Positions 43,545 to 55,039 of a stretch of 64,000 nt of DNA are shown here, one piece after another. The notes under the pieces are model-generated. The model ran no database searches, was not told the DNA's origin, and was given only the letters and a program-made list of their open reading frames with translations. Location of the stretch: positions 5,417-69,416 of the forward strand of contig SDOX01000095.1 in assembly GCA_004565275.1 (NCBI GenBank), given 5' to 3'. Origin of the DNA: Nannochloropsis salina CCMP1776 (lineage: Eukaryota; Sar; Eustigmatophyceae; Eustigmatales; Monodopsidaceae). Positions within the stretch are counted from its first letter, which is position 1; each line of letters opens with the position of its first letter. The position numbers were made by a program, and so were the translations under genes.

Positions 43545-45799
43545 ATGGTTGTCTCGGTCTCCCAAGCCCTCCACCACGCCGCGTCGAGTAATCCTTCCGG
43601 GGTCGCAGCCCTCACTTATCGAGGGCCGAGCCAGGCGATGTCCAAGACAAGCTACACTGAGTTCCTAGCACGGACGCTCCACGTTGCACAGGCCCTGTCC
43701 ATCGCCTTTGGGCCCCACCTGGTCGCGCAGGCCCGTGTGGCGTTTTTGTGTCGGAATCACGAGCTTTTGCTCATTTATTTGTACGCTGTCTCGGAATTGC
43801 AGCTCATTGCTGCCCCGCTGAATACGCGCTGGGGCATGGAGGAGATTTCTACCGCCCTGCGGGATTGCGATCCCGCGGTGGTTGTCTGTGACGCGGATTT
43901 GTGGCCGCTTTTGCGCCCAAGTCTGGGGCCCGAAGCGGAGAGGGAGCGGGACGCTGATGGATTGGGAAGGAAGTGGGAACGCGAGGGAAAAGGAAGAAGC
44001 TTCGACCGAGAGTATGAGGGAAGGGGCCCTCAGAAACAGCCATCGATGATGGGTTCCATCCGGGGTGTCGTGTTGCTGCACGCCCGCGACGGGGGGGAGG
44101 TTGAGGCGGAAGTCGCGGGTGAGGGATGTGGAAGCTGTGGAAGCTGTGGACGGAGAGAGCCCTTCGCTCTCCCCTCCCGCTCCATCCGCTCCATCAGCCA
44201 CGAGGCCCTTCTTGCCCTCACCACCGTCCCCTCCTCCTCCTCCTTCCCGTCCCCCGCCCCTTCTGGCCCTGCCCTTCCCCCCGGGGTGCATTGCCTCATC
44301 TACACATCGGGTAGCACGGGCACCCCCAAAGGGGTCATGCTCAGCCACGCGGCGCAACTCGCCCAAGCACGCACCAAGATCACGCTGGGGAAGTACCACC
44401 CCGGGACCGTCTACTTGAGCATGGCCCCGCTCTTCCACGTGGCTGGCTTGAATTCCACGTTGGCCGTGACATGGGCGGGGGGCACGCAGGTCTTCCTGGA
44501 GGCGGGGGCGGAGGGCGGGAGGGGAGGGGGGAGGGGGGGGGGAAGGGGAGAGGGGGCAGGAGCCTGGACACCACCGGACTGGCTGTAGGGGCTATACGAG
44601 ACCTCGGCATCAGCACGCTCGTATTGGTGCCGACCATGCTCTCGAAGCTGCTGGCGGCGGTCGAGGCGGGAGGGGAGGGAGGGAGGGAAGGTACCTCCCT
44701 CCTTCCTTCCATCAGCTTCCTTCTGGTCGGGGGGCAAGCCCTTTCTCTCCCTCTCTTCCTCCGGGCGCGGGCCTTCATGCCCCAGGCCCGCGTCTTCCAG
44801 AGCTATGCCTGCTCGGAGGCGTGCTCCAGCATCTCTTTCCTCCCCCTCGCCCTCCCTCCCGCCCTCCCTCCCCCTCTCCCTCCCCTTGGCTCCCTCGGGT
44901 ATCCAGCGCCCGGCGTGGAGGTAGCGCTCTTGGAAGTGGAAGGGCGTGAGGAGGAGGGAGGGGCGGACAGGGAGAGGGCGGGAAGAGAGGGGAGGTTCGG
45001 TCCAACCATGCCCTCCCCTTCTGCTCCTCCGGACTCATCCTCCCCCACCGAAACGCGACGACCGGGGCCTGGCCTGCGTCCCCGAATTTTCGTCCACAAA
45101 GTCGGGAAAGTGGGGGAGATTGCGACCCGAGGCCCCCACCTCATGAACGGTTACTGGCGTCGACCCGGTGCAACGGCCGCAGTACTGGTATACCCTCAGC
45201 TCCCTCCTGCCTCCCTCCCTGGTTCTCCTCCCCTCCCACCCCTCCTCCTCCCTTCGATGCCGCCCACGGGCACGCAGGCATTCGGAACACCAGGAAAAGG
45301 AGTAAAAGGAGGTGGGCGAAGCGGTGGAAGAGAAGCTTCGGGGGAAACAGAGGGCCCCTGGCTCTGCACGGGCGATCTAGGGATGATGGATCCGGACGGG
45401 AGGTTCCGCCTGGTGGGCAGGTTGGCCGACGTGATTCGCACGGGGGCCGAGAAAGTGATGTCCTCAGAGGTTGAAGGCGTGCTGCAGACGCATCACTGCG
45501 TCGAGTCCGCGGCGGTGGTAGGCATGCCCGACGATGTGTTTGGAGAGAAGGTGGTGGCCGTGGTGGTGCTCAAGGAGGGCGCGGGGGACGAACAGGGGGC
45601 GGTGAAGGAGGAGCTCGTGAGGCACTGTCGACGGCACCTGGCTGGGTTCAAAGTGCCACGAGAGTTTGAATTCAGACATGTTCTCCCCGCGACGGGTAGC
45701 GGGAAGGTGAATAAACATATGGTAAGGGCGGGGCTAAGAAAGGGAAGCCAGGAGAGCAAGGCATCAGGCCTGCCTGCTGGGTTACGATCCGCTTTATAA
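43545..45799 (+). CDS. Acyl-CoA synthetase-like (ANL superfamily), possibly o-succinylbenzoate-CoA ligase; apparent frameshift
   Basis: It adenylates a carboxylic acid and transfers it to CoA. Start at ATG 43545 (MVVSVSQALHHAASS). Motifs in order: CLIYTSGSTGTPKGVMLSH (ATP loop), VYLSMAPLFHVAGL, FQSYACSEACSSISF (aromatic/TE-type motif), WLCTGDLGMMDPDGRFRLVG, RLADVIRTGAEKVMSSEVEG and GSGKVNKHMVR with the C-terminal catalytic Lys. The Pro-rich and G/R/E-rich inserts near 43970, 44850 and 45200 are long for the family. The frame changes by one base at or near a run of ten G (44533-44542). Upstream frame ends in TGA... actually TAG at 44586-44588, and the family-like continuation (LDTTGLAVGAIRDLGIST) is in another frame. 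No GT-AG intron restores the frame. The ACSS motif and spacing resemble plant AAE14 (phylloquinone pathway), but this substrate call is tentative. Confidence 0.75.
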
Positions 45800-46582
45800 A
45801 CAGGTCGCCATCGGACGTGTTAAAATGACCTGACTGGACAATGCCTATGAAGAAGGAAATACAAATGGGGATGTCAGATTTGGGCGTCATGAATGCCTCG
45901 AGCACATCCATCTTCAACTGCCTCTGGCCTCTGGAACTCCGGCATGGGAAAGAAAAAGCAACCACGTCATAAATGTCCCTGACTCCGTTCCTTTGCCTTC
46001 CTGTTGGAATTCTTGTGTCCATGCGCTTTATTATTTCATGGACGGACATGAGCATTGCTAAGTGCCGGTAGACAGATCCTCCAACGAGCTCGATACAGCA
46101 AGTCCTGAAGCCGTCGGGCTAATATGCTCTCATCTTGGCGCGCGACACTCCCATCGGCACCGCGACCATGCCTGCCACCGTGTGCGTAAAATCATACCTA
46201 TTCTCCAGCCATTTCCTCCTGACTGTCAACACCGGTAGGTGGAAGGTCCCAGCGGGCCTGGGACGCTGTTACAGGAGCCGCGCGGGCTCGTACAGGGGGG
46301 GTATATGCCCCCTCGCCAACGACGACAAAACTTCAAAAACCGCAGGCCAGAGGAAGGAAATGCCTCGGTCCATCGTTTTTCAGACGGGACGACCGAAATT
46401 TTCTGGTCAAGAGCATCGGTTAAATCTCGAGTGAGATTATCTTGTCATCTTTACCTCCTTTACATTGAAAATCACGGCGTCTCACAGCACTTAGCGGGGG
46501 GGGCAGTGTAGACTGGCGCTCGGACTGGCGGGAGAAAGTATAACTCATCTCCGTGAATTAATTCCCCCCAACTTTCAGGAGG
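45800..46582. other. Intergenic, about 0.8 kb
   Basis: No supported gene. A minus-strand open frame (45672-46055) overlaps the synthetase 3' end and has no recognised domain. A GGGGGGG run lies near 46495-46503. Confidence 0.45.
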
Positions 46583-49500
46583 ATGGTCACTTCCCGGTCT
46601 CCACAAAACCGAAGGATCTCCTCAGAATCAGTTCAAGATGCCATGAAGGCGGAAGGAACGGGGAGGACGGCAGACTTTAGGGGGAGGGGCAGTGCCCTGA
46701 AGGTATCACCCTCGAGGGGAGCACTGTCTACTCCCCCCTCGCAGCAGTCCCTACCCGTCCCAAAGCTCACCATGATTTACAGGGAAGAGAAACTCAAGGC
46801 GCAAGCCAGGCTGCAGGCGCGTGTGTCGGCAGCCATGTGTCCCACAACCATGGCATGTTATGATAAGGAGGAGGACAGGCATCACGGACAACCCCTTCTT
46901 GGTCTCGGAAGGAAAAGGAGCGGAGAGGACGCCGTCGATTTGGATTTGCGTTACTCGTCCCCCCCCTCACCTTCCTTTTCTTCCCCGACATTCCCCCGTG
47001 GCACATCTCTTTCTGCTTCTCCGCCCGGCCCCGCCCTCGCCCCTGCCCGGAGACTGAGGACCGTGGCGAAAGAGGCGAGTCCCGAGGGTCTGGTCAGAAC
47101 CGTGGCGAAAGAGGCGAGTCCCAAGGGTCTGGTCGGTACCGACAGCGAAAAAGGAGGCAGAGAAGTCCAGAAAAAGAAAGGAGTGGAGGAGTCAGAGTCG
47201 GAGGAATGGGAGTGGGAGGGGTGTATCGAAGAGGAGGAGGATGGGCAGGGAGGGAGGGAGGGCGAGGAGACCGACCGGGGAGTACCCGCGCGCTTTAGGC
47301 ATGCGCACGGGACGAAGGGCGTTTGGGGCCCGGTAAGGAAGGAGGCGTGGGAGGAGTCGTTGGGGGATGTCCGGAGGGAGGAGACGCTGGGTGCGTTGGG
47401 GGTGGTGCTGCGGGATATCTTCGCTCGTCATGCCGGCTACCGGGTCGAGCTCGCGGGCCGGCCGGGGGGAGGGGTCGCGGTGGGCGGATCGGAACGGAGG
47501 GGAGGGGAAGGGGAGGAGGGGGAAAAGGCCAAGGTGGTGCGGGCGTTGATGGAGGAGAATGAGGGGAAGATGATGGAATTGGAAGGGAAATTGCGGGAAA
47601 ATCGGGCGGCTCGGGAAGAGATGCAGCGTTTGGTAGAGGAGATGGAGGAGGTGCTGCGGGTGAGCGTGGGGAGGCGGGAGGGAGGAAGGGTGGGCGGGAG
47701 GGAGGGAGGGAGGGAGATAGAGTAGGTCTGACGACAGCTCTTGATGTTCGAGAAGGCGCTGATGCATAAGAGACATTCCTTCCCTCTCTTCCCTCCCTGT
47801 CAGGTGAAAGAAGCGTCGTTGGCTGCAGTTACCTCAACCAGTTCCCAGGCCCAATCCGAACTTCAACATTCCCGCCTCGTGCAAGAGGCGGAAACGCAAC
47901 GCCTTCGCCAAGAGATTCAAACGCTTGAAATTCGAATTCAAAGCTTGACCGAAGCGGCGGCGAGGGAGAAGGACGAGGGGAAGGAGGCCTTGGCAGCGTT
48001 GAGGGCAGGGAGTCGGGACGAGGTGATGGCGATGGACGAGGCGAGGGCAGCAGCGGAGACTGCGCGGGCAGCGGCCGTCCAAGACCTGGAAGCCATGCGA
48101 CTTGGTATGGAGAGGCTGGAAAGAAGGCTTCAGGAGGAGGAGGCACGACGGGAGGGGTGGGAGAGAGCGGCGAGGGAGACTGAGGAAGGGAGGAAGGTCG
48201 CGGTGGAGGAAGAGGTCCGGAGGAAAGGGGAGAAGGAGGCCTTGCGTGCTGCCTGGGAGAGGGAGAAGGAGGAGAGGGAAGCTGTGATGGCGAGGATACA
48301 GGGGGAAAGGGAGGCCCTGGAGGCCCGCTGTCAGGTTCTGGAGCGCGGGAAAGAGGAGGTCGAGAGGGAGCTGGTGGTGGAGCAGGCCGCGCGAAAGGCG
48401 GGAAAAGAGGAAGGGGTAAGGTGGAGGACGGCAATGGAGGAGATGGAGGCGAAAGAAAGATCCCTGGGGCATGAGTTGATGAGGAGAGAAGAAGAGGTGG
48501 CTTTGTTAAGGCGGGGGCTGGAGGAGAAGGAAGAGGCGTTGATGAGGAGGGAAGGGGAGGTAGAGACCCTGCGGCGGGAGATGGAGAAGAATGAGGAGGC
48601 CATGATGAGGAGGGAAGGAGAGGATGGCTTTTTTAGGCAGGAGTTGGAAGAGAAAGAGGCCACGCTGATGAGGAGGGAAGACGAGGTGGAGTCGTTGAGA
48701 GAAAGGATGGAAGAGAAAGAGGCCACGCTGATGAGGAGGGAAGACGAGATGGAGTCGTTGAGAGAAAGGATGGAAGAGAAAGAGGCCACGCTGATGAGGA
48801 GGGAAGACGAGGTGGAGTCGTTGAGAGAAAGGATGGAAGAGAAAGAGGCCACGCTGATGAGGAGGGAAGACGAGGTGGAGTCGTTGAGAGAAAGGATGGA
48901 AGAGAAAGAGGCCACGCTGATGAGGAGGGAGGGAGTGATGGAGCGGTCCGACCGCGCCATCAGGGACAGGGAGGATACGTTGCAAAGACAGGCAGAGGAG
49001 ATGGAGGCGATGCGACGAGAGGCGGAGAAGGGGGAGGAGATGATGAGGAGGGGAGAAGAGGAGAAGGGGGAGGAAATGATGCGGAGGGAAGAAGAGGTGA
49101 CAGCCTTGACGGGGAAGATAAAGGAGATGGAGGAGGCCTTGGGACGGACGGAAGAAGCCTTGGCAGCCACGAAGCGAGAAATGGAGGAGAAGAAGGAGAT
49201 GGTGATGGGGATGGAAGAAGAAAGGACGTCCGCGAGGGAAGCCTCGTCCAAGGCGTTGAAAGAAAGAGGGAGGTACGGCGCAGAGACAGGGTCAGAGGCC
49301 ACGCGGATGGATTTGGAAGAGAGGATCGCATCGCAAGAGGAGAAGATCGGATCGCTCGAAGCCCGGTTGCAGGAGGCCCGGGGGTGGGAGGGCGGGGCAG
49401 GGAGGGAGGGGTGGGAGGGCGGGGAGGGAGACGGGGAGGAGGTGGGACGACGTCTACGGGAGGTGGAGGCCGGGCGGGAGGAAGCGAGGGAGGAAGCGCG

Positions 49501-50629
49501 GCGGATCAAGAGGGAGGCGGAATGGGCCGCTGCGGAGGCAGGGAGGGCCTGGAGGGAGAGGGAGGAAGAATGGCAGGTGCAGGTGATGAGGATGGAAGAC
49601 GCGCGCAGGGAGGACGCGCGGGTGTGGGAAGGAAAGGTCCGGGCATTGGAGGGGGCGGTGATGGACGACCAAAAGGAAGGAGGGAGGGAGGGAGGGGAAG
49701 AAGGAGGAGGAAAGGCGGCGGGACAGAGGAGGAAGGGGAAGGAGGAAGAGGAAGGGGTTAAGGAGAGCCTGGTAAGGATGGGGGAGAGGGTGAGGGAGGT
49801 GGAGGAGGCATGGGAGGAGGGACGGAGGGAGGAGGAGAGGCTGAGGTTGGCCTTGAGGAAGGAAACCACGGCGCGGAAGGCCTTGATGATGTATTTGGAG
49901 TGGGCGGGAGGAGTGGGTTTGGCGCCGGGGGCCTTGGCGGCGGGAGGGAGGGGCCGAGAGGGAGGCGTGGAAGGCGTGCAAGGCAGGAAGAGGGAAGAGG
50001 GGGAGGGGGAGGAGGAGAAGAAAGAGACGAAGAAAGAGGAGGCGGAGGAGGAGGAGAAGGCGGTATCGCCTGTTGCGGTCGTTCAAGCTTGGCAAGAGAA
50101 GATACTTTCCCTGGAAGAAACCTTAAGGAACGAGAGGGAGGCGCACGTGCGGACGTGGCGGGAAAAGGAAGAAATTGAGCGGATCGGAACGGTCTGGTGG
50201 GACGGGGACGAGGACGGAGGCGGCGGGGCTTGCCAGGGTGAAGCTTCCTTAGTCGCGGCGTTTTGGGCCCTGTTTTCCCGCCAAAACGCCCCTTTTCCTC
50301 CCCGGGAGCACGGGCGGGAGAACCTCGGGAGCCTTCCCGACCATATGGGCCGGTGGTGGGAGGAGTGGGAGGCCGCGAGGAGGGATGTGGCTGGACGGCT
50401 GGCAGTTCTGGAGGCAACATCGGCCGCGGTGTCCGCCGAGAGACACCGGTGGGAAGGGGAGGGAGGGAGGGCGGGGGAGGAAGCGGGGCAGGGCAGGTCC
50501 AGGCTCGTGTTGTGGTTGTGGATGGGGGTGATGGTCATGGGCTTGATGGGGCCCGTGGGGCGGGCGGTGGTGTGGGTGCTGGGGGAGGCACCCCGGTGGA
50601 AAGGGTACCCGGATATGGTGATCATGTGA
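46583..50629 (+). CDS. Golgin-like long coiled-coil protein with C-terminal membrane anchor
   Basis: Exons 46583-47659 and 47804-50629, phase 0, about 1300 residues. The N-terminal about 250 residues are Ser/Pro/Arg-rich with a helical block (LTMIYREEKLKAQARLQARV). From about residue 330 to 1080 the protein is almost continuous Glu/Lys/Arg/Met-rich coiled coil. It contains a block of near-identical 21-residue units (EEKEATLMRREDEVESLRER). A single hydrophobic segment near the end (LVLWLWMGVMVMGLMG then AVVWVLG) leaves a short lumenal tail, as in tail-anchored golgins (giantin, golgin-84) that tether vesicles at the Golgi. G-rich insertions (GGREGG type) interrupt the coil. Family identity beyond architecture cannot be claimed; a tail-anchored coiled coil of another membrane is possible. 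Confidence 0.7.
48647..48937. repeat. 63-bp coding tandem repeat, four units plus a partial
   Basis: Units at 48647-48709, 48710-48772, 48773-48835 and 48836-48898, then a partial to 48937. They are almost identical in DNA; the second unit has ATG for GTG at one codon. Each encodes one 21-residue coiled-coil unit. Weaker relatives occur upstream (48520-48640), consistent with repeated expansion of one ancestral unit. Confidence 0.95.
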
Positions 50630-51240
50630 GGGAGGGACGGAGGGGGGGAGGGAGGCCCCGTCGGGCCATGTAAAATACCGGCAAAGAATTTCCAAATAAA
50701 ATCGTTGGGATAAGAGCAACAGCCGTTAACGCGGAAACCCCGACATGGGCGCGTCGCCCGGGGTCGTCGCCTGACTCCGGACCGCTTCTTTACAGTATCT
50801 TGGACGCATTTCGTCGACATCGGCTCGCCGCGAAGGCCTCACAACCCTCCCGCCCGCCCTCCCGCCCTCCCTCCCTCCCTCCCTTCCATCATGTCAAAAA
50901 ATCCATGGACCAACCCCCCCCCTTCCCCCTCCTCCTCCTCCCCATCCTCCCCTCCCTCCCGCCCGTCCCGCCTGCTCATCACCAGGCTTCCGTAGCTCAC
51001 CGCGGTCACCCCCCTCCCCTGCTCCCGCACCACCACCCCGCCTGGTACAGCACCTCCTCCTCGCCCCCCTCTCTCCGCCCCGTCTTCGGGAGCTCCACCA
51101 CCCTCCCCTCCTCCCTCCCCTCCATCACCTTGTACCCCTTCCTCCCCCCCTCCCTCCGTCCCGCCCACCCCCTCCCCTGCTGCATCGACCTGCCCAAGGC
51201 GAGGAGGGAGAGGCAGAGCATACCCCCATGCCAAGGGCGG
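50630..51240. other. Intergenic between convergent genes
   Basis: 3' flanks of the golgin-like gene (plus) and the DUF642-like gene (minus), dominated by CCCTCC-type pyrimidine tracts. No gene seen. Confidence 0.5.
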
Positions 51241-52612
51241 TCAGGAGCAAGGGCACGCGCCAGGAGCGGGAAGGAGGAGGGGAGGGCGGGGGGAGGGCGG
51301 GAGGGAGGAAGGGAGGGGTGCGGACAGGTCGTAGAGGTGCACGTCCGTCACCACCAAACTGCTCTGTTCCTTGGTGGTGGAGGCCAGGCTCAAGCTGGCT
51401 TCCTCCCCCGTGGCCGTTACGTCGTAACGGGCCACGTCCCAGCCGTTACCGGCCGTTGAGGGGTCCAAGGAGTTGATGTAGACGGTGCCAATTTCCTCGT
51501 TCTCCCACCAGACGGACAAGCTCTTGGAGGGGGGCTCTTCCCGGTGGGAGGGAGGGGGCCCCGTAGGCAGCCTCCGCATCCTCCCTCCCCCTCTCCCTCC
51601 CCCCCTCCCGCCTCCCACTCCTCCAAGCGAGACGGACGGCGCGGTCCCCACAATTTCCTCTCGTCGCATCCCTTCCCTCCGCCCTGGCAAGGCGGGATCC
51701 CCCCCCCCCTCCCTCCCTCCCTCCCTCCCACCTTCCCCCCCCCGCCTTCCCCCCCTCCGTGCCCCCGGCCCCTCCTCCAGTGCCCGGCTCACTGCGGCTG
51801 CTGTTGTTGCCACGTCCGCTGCCACCGCCTCCCCCCCCTTCGCCCCTGTCCGGAGCGTCCTCGACCGCGCCAGTGCTATGACGCAGGGGCACCCCTGGTC
51901 GAGGCAAGGCCTCCCCTGCGAAAGCAAAGGATACCCGGTATTTACGACCCGGGCGGACACGGACGCGTTGGGAGATCGTGCCCGCGGTCGGGCCTCCGTT
52001 GATGTCGAGGAAAGAGAGGCAGGCGGGAGGGAGGGAGGGAGGGAGGGGCCACCGGGAGCCTGGCACGTTCGCCGTGGTGGGGGAGAGGGCAACAGCGGAG
52101 GCCAGATACTGATCGACCGAGCCTCGCGTGACTGAGAAGAGAGGAGGGACGGTGAAGGAGGACATGAGAAGAAGGGTGAGGTCAGGCACATGTCCATTTC
52201 TGTCTCTCTTTCCCTTCCTCCTTCCCTCCCTCCTTCCCTCCCCTCTTCCCTCCCTCCTTCCCTCCCTGCCCCCACCGGTCCATGCCCCCAACGAGCTCCC
52301 GTTGTGCCAGCGTGTGAAGCCGTAGAGGTTGAAGTCGTGGACGTCCTTACTGGTGACGAAGCATTGATCACGCAGAAGGTCTTTGTAGTCGGGAGGGGGA
52401 GGGGGAGGCGGGGGGGGAGGGGAGGGTCCAGATGGCCGCCCCGTTTCTAAAAAGGACCACCCCGACGCCAGCCACGGGAGGATGTGAAGAAGGACGAGGA
52501 AAAGGGCCGGGCGGGGAAAAGAACGGGGGAGAGGTGAGGCTGGGCAGTGGCATTGCGGGGAGGTAGAAAATGCCGTCGGGAGAAGGGGCGGGTCAGGATG
52601 GTCATGGACCAT
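51241..52612 (-). CDS. Secreted DUF642/choice-of-anchor-like protein, gene model incomplete
   Basis: A galactose-binding-like domain found in secreted wall or surface proteins. The N-terminus has a hydrophobic signal (ALFLVLLHILPWLASG). The ATG at 52612 is preferred; an in-frame ATG at 52729 would bury the signal. Next is DLLRDQCFVTSKDVHDFNLY to GAWT (exon ends at 52276), which joins at 52131 to give GAWTVTRGSVDQYLASAVAL, the family's GWTV..GSVD pattern. LDINGGPTAGTISQRVRVRP and YRVSFAFAGE follow. The final block is in a different frame: KSLSVWWENEEIGTVYINSL, GWDVARYDVTATGEEAS and SLVVTDVHLYDLSAP, stop at 51241. Between the two blocks (about 51540-51900) lies Gly/Arg-rich low complexity where either an intron or a frameshift must exist; I could not choose. 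A short intron near 52390-52500 is also likely. Confidence 0.6.
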
Positions 52613-53012
52613 GACTTTCGGTGTGCTATGGTCCTGTGCGGTAGGACATTTGAATAACATGTACAATTCGAGATAATGAGAGTGAATGGACTTGGTATTG
52701 CGGGCAAAAGCCTTTGTTTTCTTTTCCATATGTCGTGTTCGGCGCCTCCCCTTGCCCTTTCTCGGCGATGGTCCGGTCTATCCCCTCCCTGTGTGTCTTC
52801 ACACCCAAACACCAAACTCCTCATGCCGCGCTTGTCCCAGGCTTACATGCCAAACCATCGAAAGCATGCGTCCTGATTTCCGTGCATACTTGGCCCCCTT
52901 ACCACACGGGAAGAAACCACATGCGCCTTCTCATCCTTGGTTGCAAGCGCTCCTGTAACCTCCTCCCTCAATCCCGTCTTCCCTCCCCCTGGCTGTTGAT
53001 CTCTCACATAAA
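52613..53012. other. Intergenic between divergent genes
   Basis: Holds the upstream regions of the DUF642-like gene (minus) and the PQ-loop gene (plus). The ATG at 52729 is in frame with the former. No element identified. Confidence 0.45.
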
Positions 53013-54142
53013 ATGCAGGGTCAACGAGTAGCCTCTTTTCGGATGGATCTTGAGGTTGCCATTCAAACTTGTGGATACATAGCGGCTCTTTGTTTTGCCC
53101 TCCTCTTATTTCCCCAAATCATTCTTAATAACTCCCGTCGTTCTACTCAAGGGCTGTCAATCTCCTTGGTTCTCCTGTGGCACGCTTCAGCCGTGCTAAT
53201 AACACCTTACTTGATTTTCAAGCACGAAGCGACGCCTTTGTTATTGCAGTGGTCGATTTTTTCCGTTGCTTCTGTGCTTCTGGAAACACAAATCTACGCC
53301 TTCCGGGACCCCGGGCTGGAGGAGCTGACTGAGGAGGAGGAGGAGGAGGAGGAAGAGGGGGGGGGACAGGTCGAGATGGAGGAGGGAGGAAAGGTGGCAG
53401 ACGGGATAAGAGCGGGAGATAGCAACCAGAAGGATAATCTGACTCGGGTGCCCTCCCCCTCGTCCCCCGTCTCTGCCTCCTCCTCCCCCGTGCCCCTCCC
53501 TCCCCTCATCCTGCTTGCCGTCTTCCTCCTCCTTCTCACCCTCCTTCTCATCGTCGCCCTCTACTTCCTCTTCCAAGCCCTCGATCGGTCATCTGTGGGC
53601 CGCTCCTTCATCACTGTCATTGGCAGTGGGGGCTCCAGCCTCCTTCTCGCCCTAGGTTTCCTCCCTCAACTTCACCTGATGTGGCGGGAGAAAAAAAGCG
53701 CGGGCTTTTCCTTGGGACTGAGCCTATTGGACTTGCTCGGGTGTTCTCTGTCCATTCTGGTTCTGTGCCTGGAGGCACGCCAAGGCGCGGCGGAGGGAGG
53801 ATGGGAGGGAAAAGTGGAGGTGGGGAGGGTGTTCCCGTACGCGATTATAGTGGCATTTCAGGTGCTTGGGGAGGGAGGGAGGGAGGGAGGGAGGGAGGGA
53901 AGAAGCGGGAGAGAGGAGTGGCCTTGAAAATGTCTGGATCGGACGGCTGAAGGTGCTTTTCCCCCTCTCCTTCCCTCTCTCCTTCCCTCCCGCCCTCCCT
54001 CCCTCCCTCCTTCCCTTATTGCCTGGTTCAGCTCCTTGTTCTCTTCGTGGCAATTTGCATATATCCAGACCCTGGGCGCTTTAAGAGCTCTTCGAGAGGT
54101 TGGTCCCCGGCCGCCGTGCTGGGGGGGGGGCACGGAGCATGA
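53013..54142 (+). CDS. PQ-loop repeat membrane protein
   Basis: Exons 53013-53861 and 54032-54142 (phase 0), 319 residues. PQ-loop proteins are seven-helix transporters such as cystinosin and vacuolar cationic amino-acid exporters. The two PQ motifs are visible: FPQIILNNSRRSTQGLSISL with the next helix WHASAVLI, and FLPQLHLMWREKKSAGFSLG with LLDLLGCSLSILVLC. Each lies after a helix, as in the family. Between the two halves is an acidic loop with ten Glu in a row and Ser/Pro low complexity, followed by a very hydrophobic Leu-rich helix. Exon 2 completes the last helix (VAFQLLVLFVAICIYPDPG) and ends in a short tail. The second ATG (residue 11) is an alternative start. Substrate and membrane are unknown. 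Confidence 0.8.
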
Positions 54143-55039
54143 TGAAGAGGGAGGAAGCGAGGAGGAAGAGAGGAATTTGAAGCAAGGAGGAATAGGAGGG
54201 ACTGGCGACGGGCGATAAGAAAAGAAGGTTGGCAAAAATTGTGGACGAGGTGCAAGGAAGGGAGGAGATTGATGAGGAGGGAAGGGCGAGCCGAGCGGGT
54301 GGGGAGCGGGGATGTGTGAAGTCTCTTGTACAGTATCTTGTGCGAACAAAAGTTACACGACCGTTGCATGACAGCATGGTTAAATAGCCACATCGACGAT
54401 TGATTCGAAATGTCACAAGCCCTGGATTGATATTTATTGTTTAATAAATTGAAAAGAAATGGTCTGTGCCCTAAGCTTCTTGAAATTTGTGGGATGTAAG
54501 CCACGCATATCTCTTATCCTGCTTTTCGCAAAAGGGACATCGCATTTGCACCAGACTTCTTTAAACTACTTCTTGCAAGCTGCGACAAGCCGTGGAAGTG
54601 AGGCTTCCAGGCTCGAAAGCCTTTACAAGAACAACTTTGGTCCGTGACGCTTGAAGTGATATGACCCTCTCTCCGTTGCTAAAAAACTCGCCCGCATGAA
54701 GCCAATGGCCCAAGCAAAACGCGGAGGCCATTCGCCCTTTTCACCGTCTTGAGCACAGTATTCCTTCGTACCGATGCAAATAATGTGAGGTGGAGGAGAA
54801 TCGAGGCACGCCGGCGTCTATGTCTTTCATGGTTTTGTGACGAGCGGCACCTCGCGAGAACCACACGAGACGCGTAGGACTCCGACGGTACATAGGGACG
54901 CGAAATACTTTCATCGTTTGGTTGTTGTTTTTCCAATAAGCCTTTTTTGCATCATTTCATCCCATTCCTTTTCATATGCGTCCCTTGTAACGCGTCAACA
55001 GAGGACCGGTGGTGACCTTTTCGTGTCTTTCTCGCAAAC
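54143..55039. other. Intergenic, about 0.9 kb
   Basis: No gene recognised. Purine-rich just after the PQ-loop gene, then mixed sequence leading to the start of the PGDH gene. Confidence 0.45.

Noticed and set aside
45672-46055. A minus-strand open frame of 127 codons after the synthetase gene
   Set aside because: It overlaps the conserved C-terminus of the synthetase on the other strand and has no family features.
48331-49869. A 512-codon minus-strand open frame rich in Ser and Leu opposite the golgin-like gene
   Set aside because: It mirrors the Glu/Lys-rich coiled-coil codons; long antisense frames are expected opposite GAG/GAA/AGG-rich sequence, and it has no domain.
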